Assembly: GCA_946481605.1 (NCBI GenBank)
Contig: CAMLPA010000145.1
Location: forward strand, 1 to 7,726
Source: an uncultured Flavihumibacter sp.
Lineage (GTDB): Bacteria > Bacteroidota > Bacteroidia > Chitinophagales > Chitinophagaceae
Length of the DNA stretch: 7,726 nucleotides
Direction of reading: 5' to 3'
Part shown: piece after piece, positions 1 through 5,747 of the stretch
How the letters are laid out: each line of letters opens with the position of its first letter
How positions within the stretch are numbered: the first letter of the stretch is position 1
Made by a program: the position numbers and the translations under genes
Notes under the pieces: model-generated
The model's input: only the letters and a program-made list of their open reading frames with translations
Told to the model about the DNA's origin: nothing
Database searches by the model: none

Positions 1-102
1 ATCAACAATTACAAGAAAACCTGCCTGCTGAACGGGTACGATGATATCGACTACCTGTTAAGCATACGCGAAGATATTGAAGCGTACGAAAAACAACGCT
101 GA
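1..102 (+). CDS. leuD: 3-isopropylmalate dehydratase small subunit, C-terminal fragment
   Basis: This is the last 33 codons of a gene that enters from the left edge, in frame 1, ending in TGA at 100-102. The visible peptide includes [19 protein letters not shown] followed by EAYEKQR. It fits the C-terminal tail of LeuD, where a Cys-Leu-Leu-x-Gly-x-Asp-Asp-Ile segment leads into a helix ending in a Tyr-Glu pair. LeuD is the small subunit that pairs with the iron-sulfur subunit LeuC to isomerise 2-isopropylmalate to 3-isopropylmalate in cytoplasmic leucine synthesis. The next gene, 29 bases downstream, encodes the following enzyme of the same pathway, which supports the call and suggests one transcript. 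The catalytic part is outside the window, so the identification rests on a short tail plus context. Confidence 0.8.
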   Translation: MNNYKKTCLLNGYDDIDYLLSIREDIEAYEKQR

Positions 103-131
103 ATCAGCCTACACTAAAACACCTCCTTGAA

Positions 132-1247
132 ATGAAAAAGAAAGTCGCGGTAATATATGGAGACGGGATCGGTCCCGAAGTCACCAAGCAGTCGATGAAA
201 GTACTGGATGCCATTGCACAACGCTTTGGCCACGAGTTTGAATATGAGTTCTGCCTGATGGGCGCCGATGCCATCGACAAAACCGGTTCTCCCCTTCCCG
301 ATGAAACACTCGAAGTAGTACTGAACAGCGACGCGATCCTCTTCGGAGCGATCGGTCACCCCAAATATGACAATGACCCGTCCGCTAAAGTACGTCCTGA
401 ACAAGGGCTGCTGAAACTGCGGAAATCTCTGCAATTGTTTGCCAACATCCGCCCGGTAACTACGTACCAGGCACTGCACCATCTCTCCCCCCTCAAACCC
501 AAAAACCTTGAGGGGGTAGATGTGGTCATCTACCGCGAACTGACTGGTGGTATCTATTTTGGTAAGAAAGAACTTTCCGAAGATGGTAACACCGCTATGG
601 ACGACTGTACCTATCACCGCCACGAGATCGAACGCATCGCCAAACTCGCATTCGAGCAAAGTATGCAGCGCCAGAAAAGGCTGACACTGGTTGACAAGGC
701 CAATGTATTGGAAACTTCACGCCTATGGCGCGCCGTGGTACGCGAAATGGCCGCGAACTATCCTGAAGTAACCGTTGATTATATGTTCGTGGACAACGCC
801 GCGATGCAGATGATCGTGAACCCCAAACAATTCGACGTGATCCTCACCGAGAACATGTTTGGCGACATCATCAGCGACGAGGCCAGCGTGATCACCGGAT
901 CACTGGGTATGTTGCCCTCCGCATCCGTGGGAACCGGTACCGCCATGTTCGAACCCATTCACGGTTCTTATCCCCAGGCCGCAGGAAAAGACATCGCCAA
1001 CCCCCTTGGCTCCATTCTTTCCGCCGCCATGATGCTCGATTACTTCAACATGTTTGAAGAAGCGAAACTGGTACGTGCCGCTGTGGAATGGACTTTGGAA
1101 AACGGATTTGTAACGAAGGACATTGACCCGGTGAACAATTATACCACCACCACCATTGGTGACCTGGTAAAAGATTTTGTGGAGAATAAAATTCCCTCGG
1201 CGATCAACAAGAGCAACCTGTCGCTGAGCAAATCCACCATCATCTGA
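132..1247 (+). CDS. leuB: 3-isopropylmalate dehydrogenase
   Basis: This 371-residue protein oxidises and decarboxylates 3-isopropylmalate to 2-oxoisocaproate with NAD+, the third step of leucine synthesis, and normally acts as a cytoplasmic homodimer. It starts with the family's GDGIGPEV nucleotide-loop motif (residues 10-17). The substrate-binding arginines are visible: R97 and R107 in the RPEQGLLKLR to ANIRP segment, and R135 in RELTGGIYFG. Y142 and K189 (in VDKANVLE) are the catalytic Tyr and Lys. The metal-binding aspartates are D221, D245 and D249 in the VDNAAMQ and FGDIISDEAS segments. The cofactor motif EPIHGSYPQAAGKDIANP is at 274-291. Length is slightly above the usual 355-365, owing to a Ser/Lys-rich tail. 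The ATG at 132 has no Shine-Dalgarno site, but the N-terminus is right for the family. It is probably co-transcribed with leuD. A perfect 9-bp inverted repeat lies inside the gene at 488-516. Confidence 0.97.
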   Translation: MKKKVAVIYGDGIGPEVTKQSMKVLDAIAQRFGHEFEYEFCLMGADAIDKTGSPLPDETLEVVLNSDAILFGAIGHPKYDNDPSAKVRPEQGLLKLRKSLQLFANIRPVTTYQALHHLSPLKPKNLEGVDVVIYRELTGGIYFGKKELSEDGNTAMDDCTYHRHEIERIAKLAFEQSMQRQKRLTLVDKANVLETSRLWRAVVREMAANYPEVTVDYMFVDNAAMQMIVNPKQFDVILTENMFGDIISDEASVITGSLGMLPSASVGTGTAMFEPIHGSYPQAAGKDIANPLGSILSAAMMLDYFNMFEEAKLVRAAVEWTLENGFVTKDIDPVNNYTTTTIGDLVKDFVENKIPSAINKSNLSLSKSTII

Positions 1248-1270
1248 AATGAACAGGAACGAAAATAAAT

Positions 1271-1301
1271 TTTGGAGCAAGGCAGCCAATTGCTATGTTT
1301 G
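1271..1301 (+). promoter_or_regulatory. Bacteroidota-type promoter for the ilv leader and operon
   Basis: TTTG at 1271-1274 and TATGTTTG at 1294-1301 match the known Bacteroidota housekeeping sigma consensus, in which a -33 TTG is followed by 19 bases and then a -7 TAnnTTTG. The spacing here, from TTG at 1272-1274 to the TA at 1294, is exactly 19 bases. Transcription would begin roughly at 1305-1309, leaving only about 11-15 bases before the leader-peptide ATG at 1320. A short dyad, ATTGC at 1289-1293 and GCAAT at 1301-1305, brackets the -7 element. It could be an operator half-site pair, but at 5 bp it may be chance. The promoter call rests on consensus match and position only. Confidence 0.72.
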
Positions 1302-1319
1302 CAATACAGCAGAATCGCT

Positions 1320-1430
1320 ATGTTCAGAAAAGGAATCAATATTAATGTCGTAAACATCGTTGCAGTGGTCATTACCATTGTGGCTGTCATTATTATTATT
1401 CCGGAACATCCAGGCGAGCTGTCAATGTAG
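1320..1430 (+). CDS. ilvL: candidate ilv operon leader peptide, rich in Ile and Val codons
   Basis: This open reading frame has 36 codons, ATG to TAG, and is too short for usual gene finders. Residues 10-27 read VVNIVAVVITIVAVIIII. Nine Ile and seven Val fall within residues 6-27, and codons 24-27 are four Ile codons in a row (1389-1400). There is one Leu, at residue 34. The tail after the Ile run is PEHPGELSM. It lies between a promoter-like sequence and a strong intrinsic terminator immediately before ilvD. From memory, the enterobacterial IlvL peptide has a comparable VVISVVVIII core followed by Pro, in the same position relative to an ilv operon. The inferred role is a translated sensor: ribosomes slow at Ile/Val codons when charged tRNA-Ile or tRNA-Val is scarce, which lets the downstream terminator be avoided. 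The peptide itself need not function. The alternative is a small single-pass membrane protein, since the hydrophobic core could span a membrane. The nearby terminator and antiterminator favour the leader reading. The gene symbol is assigned by analogy. Confidence 0.8.
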   Translation: MFRKGININVVNIVAVVITIVAVIIIIPEHPGELSM

Positions 1431-1480
1431 CATTAGTAAGCACAACATAAAGGCCCGCCTCTCAAAAGGCGGGCTTTTTT
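1376..1480 (+). promoter_or_regulatory. transcription attenuator (competing leader RNA hairpins) of ilvDBNC(A)
   Basis: Four segments can form mutually exclusive pairings. Segment 1 (1376-1385, inside the leader ORF) can pair with 1417-1427 in a roughly 10-bp stem with one bulged U and two G-U pairs. Segment 2 (1412-1420, AGGCGAGCT) can instead pair with segment 3 (1452-1460) in a 9-position antiterminator stem with one A-C mismatch and one G-U pair. Segment 3 (1453-1460) and segment 4 (1467-1474) form the perfect terminator stem. A ribosome stalled on the Ile run (1389-1400) would cover segment 1 and leave segment 2 free, giving antitermination. A ribosome reaching the UAG at 1428 would cover segment 2, giving termination. 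Pairings were read by eye, and no folding energies were calculated. The logic follows the established enterobacterial amino acid attenuators. Confidence 0.72.
1449..1480 (+). terminator. intrinsic terminator between leader peptide and ilvD
   Basis: GCCCGCCT (1453-1460) pairs perfectly with AGGCGGGC (1467-1474) across a 6-base loop, CTCAAA. The stem can be lengthened by the preceding AAAG (1449-1452) against the first Ts. Six Ts at 1475-1480 complete a standard Rho-independent terminator. It sits 19 bases after the leader stop and 24 bases before the ilvD ATG. A full terminator would silence its own operon here unless it is conditional, so it is best read as the terminator arm of an attenuator. 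It could also serve as a plain end for leuB transcripts, but the promoter and leader ORF between leuB and the hairpin argue against that as its only role. Confidence 0.9.
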
Positions 1481-1504
1481 CATTTATATCAATACTAACC
1501 AAGA

Positions 1505-3187
1505 ATGGCACAGGAACTGAACAAGTACAGTAAAACGATCACACAGGATCCCACGCAACCAGCGGCGCAGGCCATGTTGTACGGGATCGGTCTGACGGAT
1601 GAGGACCTCGCGAAGGCGCAGGTGGGCATTGTAAGCATGGGCTACGATGGCAACACCTGTAATATGCACCTGAACGAACTCGCTGCCGTCGTCAAAAAAG
1701 GCGTATGGGAACAGGACCTTGTTGGTCTCGTCTTCAATACGATCGGGGTGAGTGATGGCATTTCCAACGGAACCGATGGTATGCGCTACTCCCTGGTGAG
1801 CCGTGATGTAATTGCAGATTCCATTGAAACCGTTTGCGGCGCACAATATTATGACGCACTGATCGCGCTGCCGGGTTGCGATAAGAACATGCCCGGCTCC
1901 ATCATCGCGATGGGCAGGCTGAACCGTCCGGCCATTATGGTGTACGGTGGTACCATTGCGCCAGGCCATTACAAAGGCCAGGACCTGAACATTGTGTCTT
2001 CTTTTGAAGCCCTTGGTCAGAAAATCGCCGGTCAGTTGGACGAAGCTGATTTCAAAGGCATCGTGATGAACTCCTGTCCCGGTGCCGGTGCCTGCGGTGG
2101 TATGTACACAGCGAACACTATGGCCTCCGCCATTGAAGCGCTGGGTATGAGTCTCCCCTATTCTTCTTCCAATCCTGCGCTGAGCAAGGAGAAGAAAGAA
2201 GAATGTGTTGCCGCGGGCAAAGCCATCCGCCTGCTGATGGAGAAAGACATCAAACCACGCGATATCATGACGCGCGAGGCTTTCGAAAACGCCATCGTTA
2301 CCCTGATGGTACTCGGCGGAAGCACCAACGCCGTATTGCACCTCATCGCCATGGCGAAAAGTGTGGATGTGCCCTTAACGCAGGATGACTTCCAGGCCGT
2401 GAGCGACCGTGTTCCCCTGCTGGCCGATTTCAAACCCAGTGGTAAATACCTGATGCAGGACCTGCACGAACATGGTGGTGTACCTTCAGTAATGAAATAC
2501 CTGCTGGAGAAAGGTTTGCTGCACGGTGATTGCCTTACGTGCACCGGTAAAACACTGGCGGAAAATCTCGCGGAGGTACCATCACTTGATTTCGATAAAC
2601 AAAAGATCATCTATCCGCTGGAGCAGGCCCTCAAACCAACGGGTCACCTCCAGATACTTTACGGTAACCTCGCCGAAGGCGGCAGTGTAGCCAAGATCAC
2701 CGGTAAAGAAGGTGAACGCTTCGAAGGGCCTGCACGCGTATTCGATGGCGAACACGCCCTCATCGCAGGCATCCAGAGCGGTCGTGTAAAAGAAGGTGAT
2801 GTGGTGGTGATCCGCCAGGTTGGCCCCAAAGGTGCGCCGGGTATGCCCGAAATGCTGAAGCCCACTTCCGCCATCATCGGCGCGGGTCTTGGTAAATCGG
2901 TAGCGCTCATTACCGATGGCCGCTTCAGTGGCGGAACACACGGTTTTGTGGTAGGGCATATCACTCCTGAATCACACGATGGCGGACTGCTCGCTTTCGT
3001 TCACGACGATGATCCCATTACTATTGATGCAGTGAACAACAAGCTCACCCTTCATGTAAGTGAGGAAGAGATCGCCAAACGCAAAGCCAACTGGAAACAA
3101 CCCGCCTTAAAAGCACAGAAAGGCGTTTTATATAAATATGCGAAATGCGTTTCCACAGCCGCGGAAGGTTGTGTTACAGACGCGTAA
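1505..3187 (+). CDS. ilvD: dihydroxy-acid dehydratase
   Basis: This 560-residue iron-sulfur enzyme dehydrates 2,3-dihydroxyisovalerate and 2,3-dihydroxy-3-methylvalerate to the 2-oxo acids that precede valine and isoleucine. The three cluster cysteines are visible: C52 in GNTCNMHL, C126 in [10 protein letters not shown] and C198 in [13 protein letters not shown]128, next to C126, is the lysine that is carbamylated in this family to hold Mg2+. The late catalytic serine motif [11 protein letters not shown] has its serine at residue 475. The 560-residue length and the C-terminal CVTDA ending fit the shorter dehydratase subfamily shared by cyanobacteria, mycobacteria and fungal mitochondria, rather than the roughly 615-residue E. 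coli type. That subfamily is often of [2Fe-2S] type, but the cluster type here is inferred. No Shine-Dalgarno site precedes the ATG. It is the first structural gene after the attenuator, and 82 bases separate it from ilvB. Confidence 0.97.
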   Translation: MAQELNKYSKTITQDPTQPAAQAMLYGIGLTDEDLAKAQVGIVSMGYDGNTCNMHLNELAAVVKKGVWEQDLVGLVFNTIGVSDGISNGTDGMRYSLVSRDVIADSIETVCGAQYYDALIALPGCDKNMPGSIIAMGRLNRPAIMVYGGTIAPGHYKGQDLNIVSSFEALGQKIAGQLDEADFKGIVMNSCPGAGACGGMYTANTMASAIEALGMSLPYSSSNPALSKEKKEECVAAGKAIRLLMEKDIKPRDIMTREAFENAIVTLMVLGGSTNAVLHLIAMAKSVDVPLTQDDFQAVSDRVPLLADFKPSGKYLMQDLHEHGGVPSVMKYLLEKGLLHGDCLTCTGKTLAENLAEVPSLDFDKQKIIYPLEQALKPTGHLQILYGNLAEGGSVAKITGKEGERFEGPARVFDGEHALIAGIQSGRVKEGDVVVIRQVGPKGAPGMPEMLKPTSAIIGAGLGKSVALITDGRFSGGTHGFVVGHITPESHDGGLLAFVHDDDPITIDAVNNKLTLHVSEEEIAKRKANWKQPALKAQKGVLYKYAKCVSTAAEGCVTDA

Positions 3188-3195
3188 AAAAATCG

Positions 3196-3251
3196 CTCGC
3201 CAAGCCGCAAAGTCGCCATGAATTCAACAACCTGCTTTGCGCCTTTGCGAG
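3196..3251 (+). repeat. degenerate palindromic GCAAAG-type element in the ilvD-ilvB gap
   Basis: The left arm CTCGCCAAGCCGCAAAG (3196-3212) pairs with the right arm CTTTGCGCCTTTGCGAG (3235-3251) at 15 of 17 positions, around a 22-base loop. The right arm is the same sequence, minus one unit, as the right arm of the better-preserved hairpin between ilvC and ilvA. A worn third unit, TCGCCATG, follows the left arm. It fills most of the 82-base gap and ends 18 bases before the ilvB ATG, next to an A-rich tract. There is no T-run after the stem, so it is not a typical terminator. It is probably an eroded copy of a dispersed intergenic palindrome. Any effect on mRNA stability or translation is conjecture. 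Confidence 0.7.
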
Positions 3252-3269
3252 GAAAAAAAATAAAACAAA

Positions 3270-5018
3270 ATGAGTCAGTCAACAATCATACAGAAAACCA
3301 CCAAACCCGCAACGCAACAACCTGTTGCGCAGACCCTCTCCGGCTCCCAGGCTGTATTGGAATGTTTCCTCGCGGAAGGTGTGGATACTATTTTTGGTTA
3401 CCCCGGCGGCGCCATCATGCCTATTTATGATGCGCTCTACGATTACAAAGAGAAGCTGGAACACATCCTTGTCCGCCACGAACAGGGCGGCATTCATGCC
3501 GCACAGGGGTATGCCCGCGCTTCCGGCAAAACTGGTATTGTGTTCGCCACTTCAGGTCCCGGTGCCACCAATCTGGTAACGGGTCTCGCAGATGCCATGA
3601 TTGATAGCACACCATTGGTTTGTATCACCGGACAGGTATTCGCACACCTGCTTGGCACCGATGCGTTCCAGGAAACAGATGTGATCAACATTACCACACC
3701 CGTTACCAAATGGAACTACCAGGTAACCGATGCGAAAGAAATCCCCAGTGTGTTGGCCAAAGCCTTCTACATTGCAGGCAGCGGTCGTCCGGGTCCTGTA
3801 TTGATCGATATCACCAAGAATGCCCAGCTTGAAAAATTTGAGTTCCAGGGGTATGAAAAATGCGACCATATCCGCAGCTATCGCCCCAAGCCGGTAGTTC
3901 GGAAAGAATACATTCAGCAGGCGGCAGAACTCATCAACAGTGCAGAGAAGCCCTTCATATTGCTGGGCCAGGGTGTGATCCTCGGTAAAGCGGAGAAAGA
4001 ATTCATCGCCTTCGCGGAGAAAAGTGGTATACCTGTTGCCTGGACCATCATGGGCATGAGCGCTATTCCTACCAACCATCCGCTGGCGGTGGGTATGCTG
4101 GGCATGCACGGCAACTACGGTCCGAACGTGCTCACCAACGAAGCAGATGTGATCATCGCCGTGGGTATGCGCTTCGACGACCGTGTAACAGGTCGCCTCG
4201 ATAAATATGCCAAACAGGCGAAGATCGTTCACCTCGATATTGATCCCGCAGAAATAGATAAGAACGTTCAGTCTACGGTTCCCGTTTGGGGCGATTGCAA
4301 GGAAACCCTTCCCCTGCTTACCGCTGCCATCGAAAAGAAAGAACATACACAGTGGCTCCAGAAGTTCCGTGAGTACCAGAAAGAAGAAGAAGAAACCTGT
4401 ATTCAGCCAGAGATGAACCCCGAAGGCGAAGTGCTTTCCATGGCTGAAGTGATCAATGAACTGAACCAGCTTACAAAAAATGAAGCCATCATCGTAACGG
4501 ATGTGGGTCAGCACCAGATGGTGGCCTGCCGTTACGCACAATACAACCAAAGCAAGAGCAACATCACTTCGGGCGGACTGGGTACCATGGGCTTCGCTTT
4601 ACCTGCAGCCATCGGCGCTAAGTTCGGTGCACCGGAACGTACAGTTGTAGCCGTTATCGGAGACGGTGGTTTCCAGATGACGCTCCAGGAGCTGGGTACC
4701 ATCATGCAGAGCAAAGTGAATGTGAAAATACTTATCCTCAACAACGAGTTCCTGGGCATGGTACGCCAGTGGCAGCAACTCTTCCACGACAAGCGGTATT
4801 CTTTCGTGAACATTGAAAGTCCGGATTTCGTAGCCGTTGCCAAAGGCTATTACATCGATGGACAACGCGTACGGGAAAGGGCGAAGTTGCGTGAAGCACT
4901 TAAAACCATGCTGGAACACGATGGCGCTTACCTGCTGGAAGTAATGACGGGCAAAGAAAACAATGTGTTCCCGATGGTACCGCAGGGATGCAGTGTAAGT
5001 GAAATCAGGCTGAAATAA
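3270..5018 (+). CDS. ilvB: acetolactate (acetohydroxyacid) synthase, large catalytic subunit
   Basis: This 582-residue thiamine diphosphate enzyme condenses pyruvate with pyruvate, or with 2-oxobutanoate, to give the acetohydroxy acids of valine/leucine and isoleucine synthesis. The order of domains is normal: N-terminal pyrimidine-binding domain with FGYPGGAIMPIYDAL (42-56) and the catalytic glutamate E71 in VRHEQGG; a central FAD-type domain containing GMHGNYG and GMRFDDRVTGR; and a C-terminal pyrophosphate domain with GDGG at 464-467 and the metal-binding NN at 491-492. The MVRQWQQLFHDKRYS segment near 500 is diagnostic for acetohydroxyacid synthase as opposed to pyruvate oxidase relatives. 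The first 20 or so residues are Gln/Thr-rich and not conserved. The chosen ATG follows an A-rich tract typical of Bacteroidota starts. It works with the IlvN regulatory subunit encoded 75 bases downstream. Confidence 0.97.
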   Translation: MSQSTIIQKTTKPATQQPVAQTLSGSQAVLECFLAEGVDTIFGYPGGAIMPIYDALYDYKEKLEHILVRHEQGGIHAAQGYARASGKTGIVFATSGPGATNLVTGLADAMIDSTPLVCITGQVFAHLLGTDAFQETDVINITTPVTKWNYQVTDAKEIPSVLAKAFYIAGSGRPGPVLIDITKNAQLEKFEFQGYEKCDHIRSYRPKPVVRKEYIQQAAELINSAEKPFILLGQGVILGKAEKEFIAFAEKSGIPVAWTIMGMSAIPTNHPLAVGMLGMHGNYGPNVLTNEADVIIAVGMRFDDRVTGRLDKYAKQAKIVHLDIDPAEIDKNVQSTVPVWGDCKETLPLLTAAIEKKEHTQWLQKFREYQKEEEETCIQPEMNPEGEVLSMAEVINELNQLTKNEAIIVTDVGQHQMVACRYAQYNQSKSNITSGGLGTMGFALPAAIGAKFGAPERTVVAVIGDGGFQMTLQELGTIMQSKVNVKILILNNEFLGMVRQWQQLFHDKRYSFVNIESPDFVAVAKGYYIDGQRVRERAKLREALKTMLEHDGAYLLEVMTGKENNVFPMVPQGCSVSEIRLK

Positions 5019-5020
5019 TT

Positions 5021-5070
5021 TTGAATGCTGAATGTTTGATGTTGAATTGATGCTAAAATTTCATTCAGCA
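5021..5070 (+). repeat. degenerate heptad repeats with an inverted repeat in the ilvB-ilvN gap
   Basis: Right after the ilvB stop come four heptads: TTGAATG (5021-5027), CTGAATG (5028-5034), TTTGATG (5035-5041) and TTGAATT (5042-5048). A perfect 9-bp inverted repeat, TGCTGAATG at 5026-5034 and CATTCAGCA at 5062-5070, encloses a 27-base AT-rich loop. A further opposite-strand copy, CATTCC, follows at 5075-5080. No T-tract follows, so this is not a convincing terminator. It looks like the remains of a small tandem or dispersed intergenic repeat and occupies most of the 75-base gap. Function is unknown. Confidence 0.6.
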
Positions 5071-5093
5071 CCAACATTCCAAAATCATCAGAA

Positions 5094-5684
5094 ATGCAAA
5101 AACAGGAATTCACCATAACGGTTTACACAGAGAACCACATCGGTTTGCTGAACCGTATCGCGATCATCTTTTCGCGCCGTAAAATAAACATCGAGAGTTT
5201 GAACACCTCTCCTTCCGAAGTGGATGGTATCCACCGTTTCACCATCGTGATCAACGAAACGGAAGACGTGGTACGCAAACTCGTTCGTCAGATCGAAAAA
5301 CAGGTAGAAGTGCTGAAAGCGTACTTCAATACCGAAGAAGAACTGGTATGGCAGGAACTGGCCATGTACAAGGTTTCCACCGATGAGATCGCTGAAAAAG
5401 TGAAGGTGGAACGTTTACTGCGCGAGTATGGCGCACGCGCCGTTGTGATCCGCAAAGACTATACAGTATTTGAAACCACCGGCCACCGGGAAGAAACGGA
5501 GAAACTGGTAAAAGTACTGGAACCACACGGCCTGATAGAATTCGTTCGCAGCGCTCGCGTGGCCATCATCAAAGCCAGCGCCGGGTTCCACGATAAACTC
5601 CGTGAGTTTGAAAGAAAAGAACCCGGAGAAGAAGTGATCGAGAATGAATACCTCGACAAACAGGAAGAAGTATTTACCATGTAA
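5094..5684 (+). CDS. ilvN: acetolactate synthase, small regulatory subunit
   Basis: This 196-residue protein is the partner of IlvB. It activates the large subunit and gives feedback inhibition by valine. An N-terminal ACT domain spans about residues 5-80, with FTITVYTENHIGLLNRIAII and the IESL and GIHRFTIVI strands, the classic effector-binding fold of this family. The second domain (about 85-170) contains REYGARAVVIRKDYTVFETTG and a segment ending in EFVRSARVAIIK, as in the small-subunit C-terminal domain. The last 20-25 residues are an acidic, charged tail that makes the protein a little longer than the usual 160-180. The ATG at 5094 puts the ACT strand at the normal distance, and no Shine-Dalgarno site is present. 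It lies between ilvB and ilvC in conventional order. Valine sensitivity is inferred from family membership, not from residues checked here. Confidence 0.95.
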   Translation: MQKQEFTITVYTENHIGLLNRIAIIFSRRKINIESLNTSPSEVDGIHRFTIVINETEDVVRKLVRQIEKQVEVLKAYFNTEEELVWQELAMYKVSTDEIAEKVKVERLLREYGARAVVIRKDYTVFETTGHREETEKLVKVLEPHGLIEFVRSARVAIIKASAGFHDKLREFERKEPGEEVIENEYLDKQEEVFTM

Positions 5685-5747
5685 ACTGCTTTTCAATCAT
5701 AAAACTGATAAACTTTTTAATCTTAAAACAATCTAACAAAACAAGCT

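Noticed and set aside
1249..1353. A 34-codon ORF starting just after the leuB stop and overlapping the leader peptide in another frame.
   Set aside because: It has no recognisable composition, would cross the predicted promoter, and overlaps the better-supported leader ORF.
1320..1430. The leader ORF as a small single-pass membrane protein.
   Set aside because: The hydrophobic core would allow it, but the Ile/Val-only bias, Ile run, adjoining conditional terminator and ilv context fit a leader peptide better. It remains a fallback.
1484..2341. Minus-strand open frame (285 codons) opposite the start of ilvD.
   Set aside because: It is a shadow of ilvD codon use, and it also runs across the attenuator terminator.
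3218..3430. Plus-strand 70-codon frame beginning inside the ilvD-ilvB palindrome.
   Set aside because: It overlaps the ilvB N-terminus out of frame and is low-complexity shadow sequence.
3552..4550. Long minus-strand open frame (332 codons) opposite ilvB.
   Set aside because: It lies wholly antisense to a clear acetolactate synthase, its translation is rich in Cys, His and Phe as expected for a codon shadow, and it matches no family I recognise.
5685..5747. Possible separate promoter before ilvC.
   Set aside because: The gap is AT-rich, but no TAnnTTTG box with a TTG at 19 bases was found.
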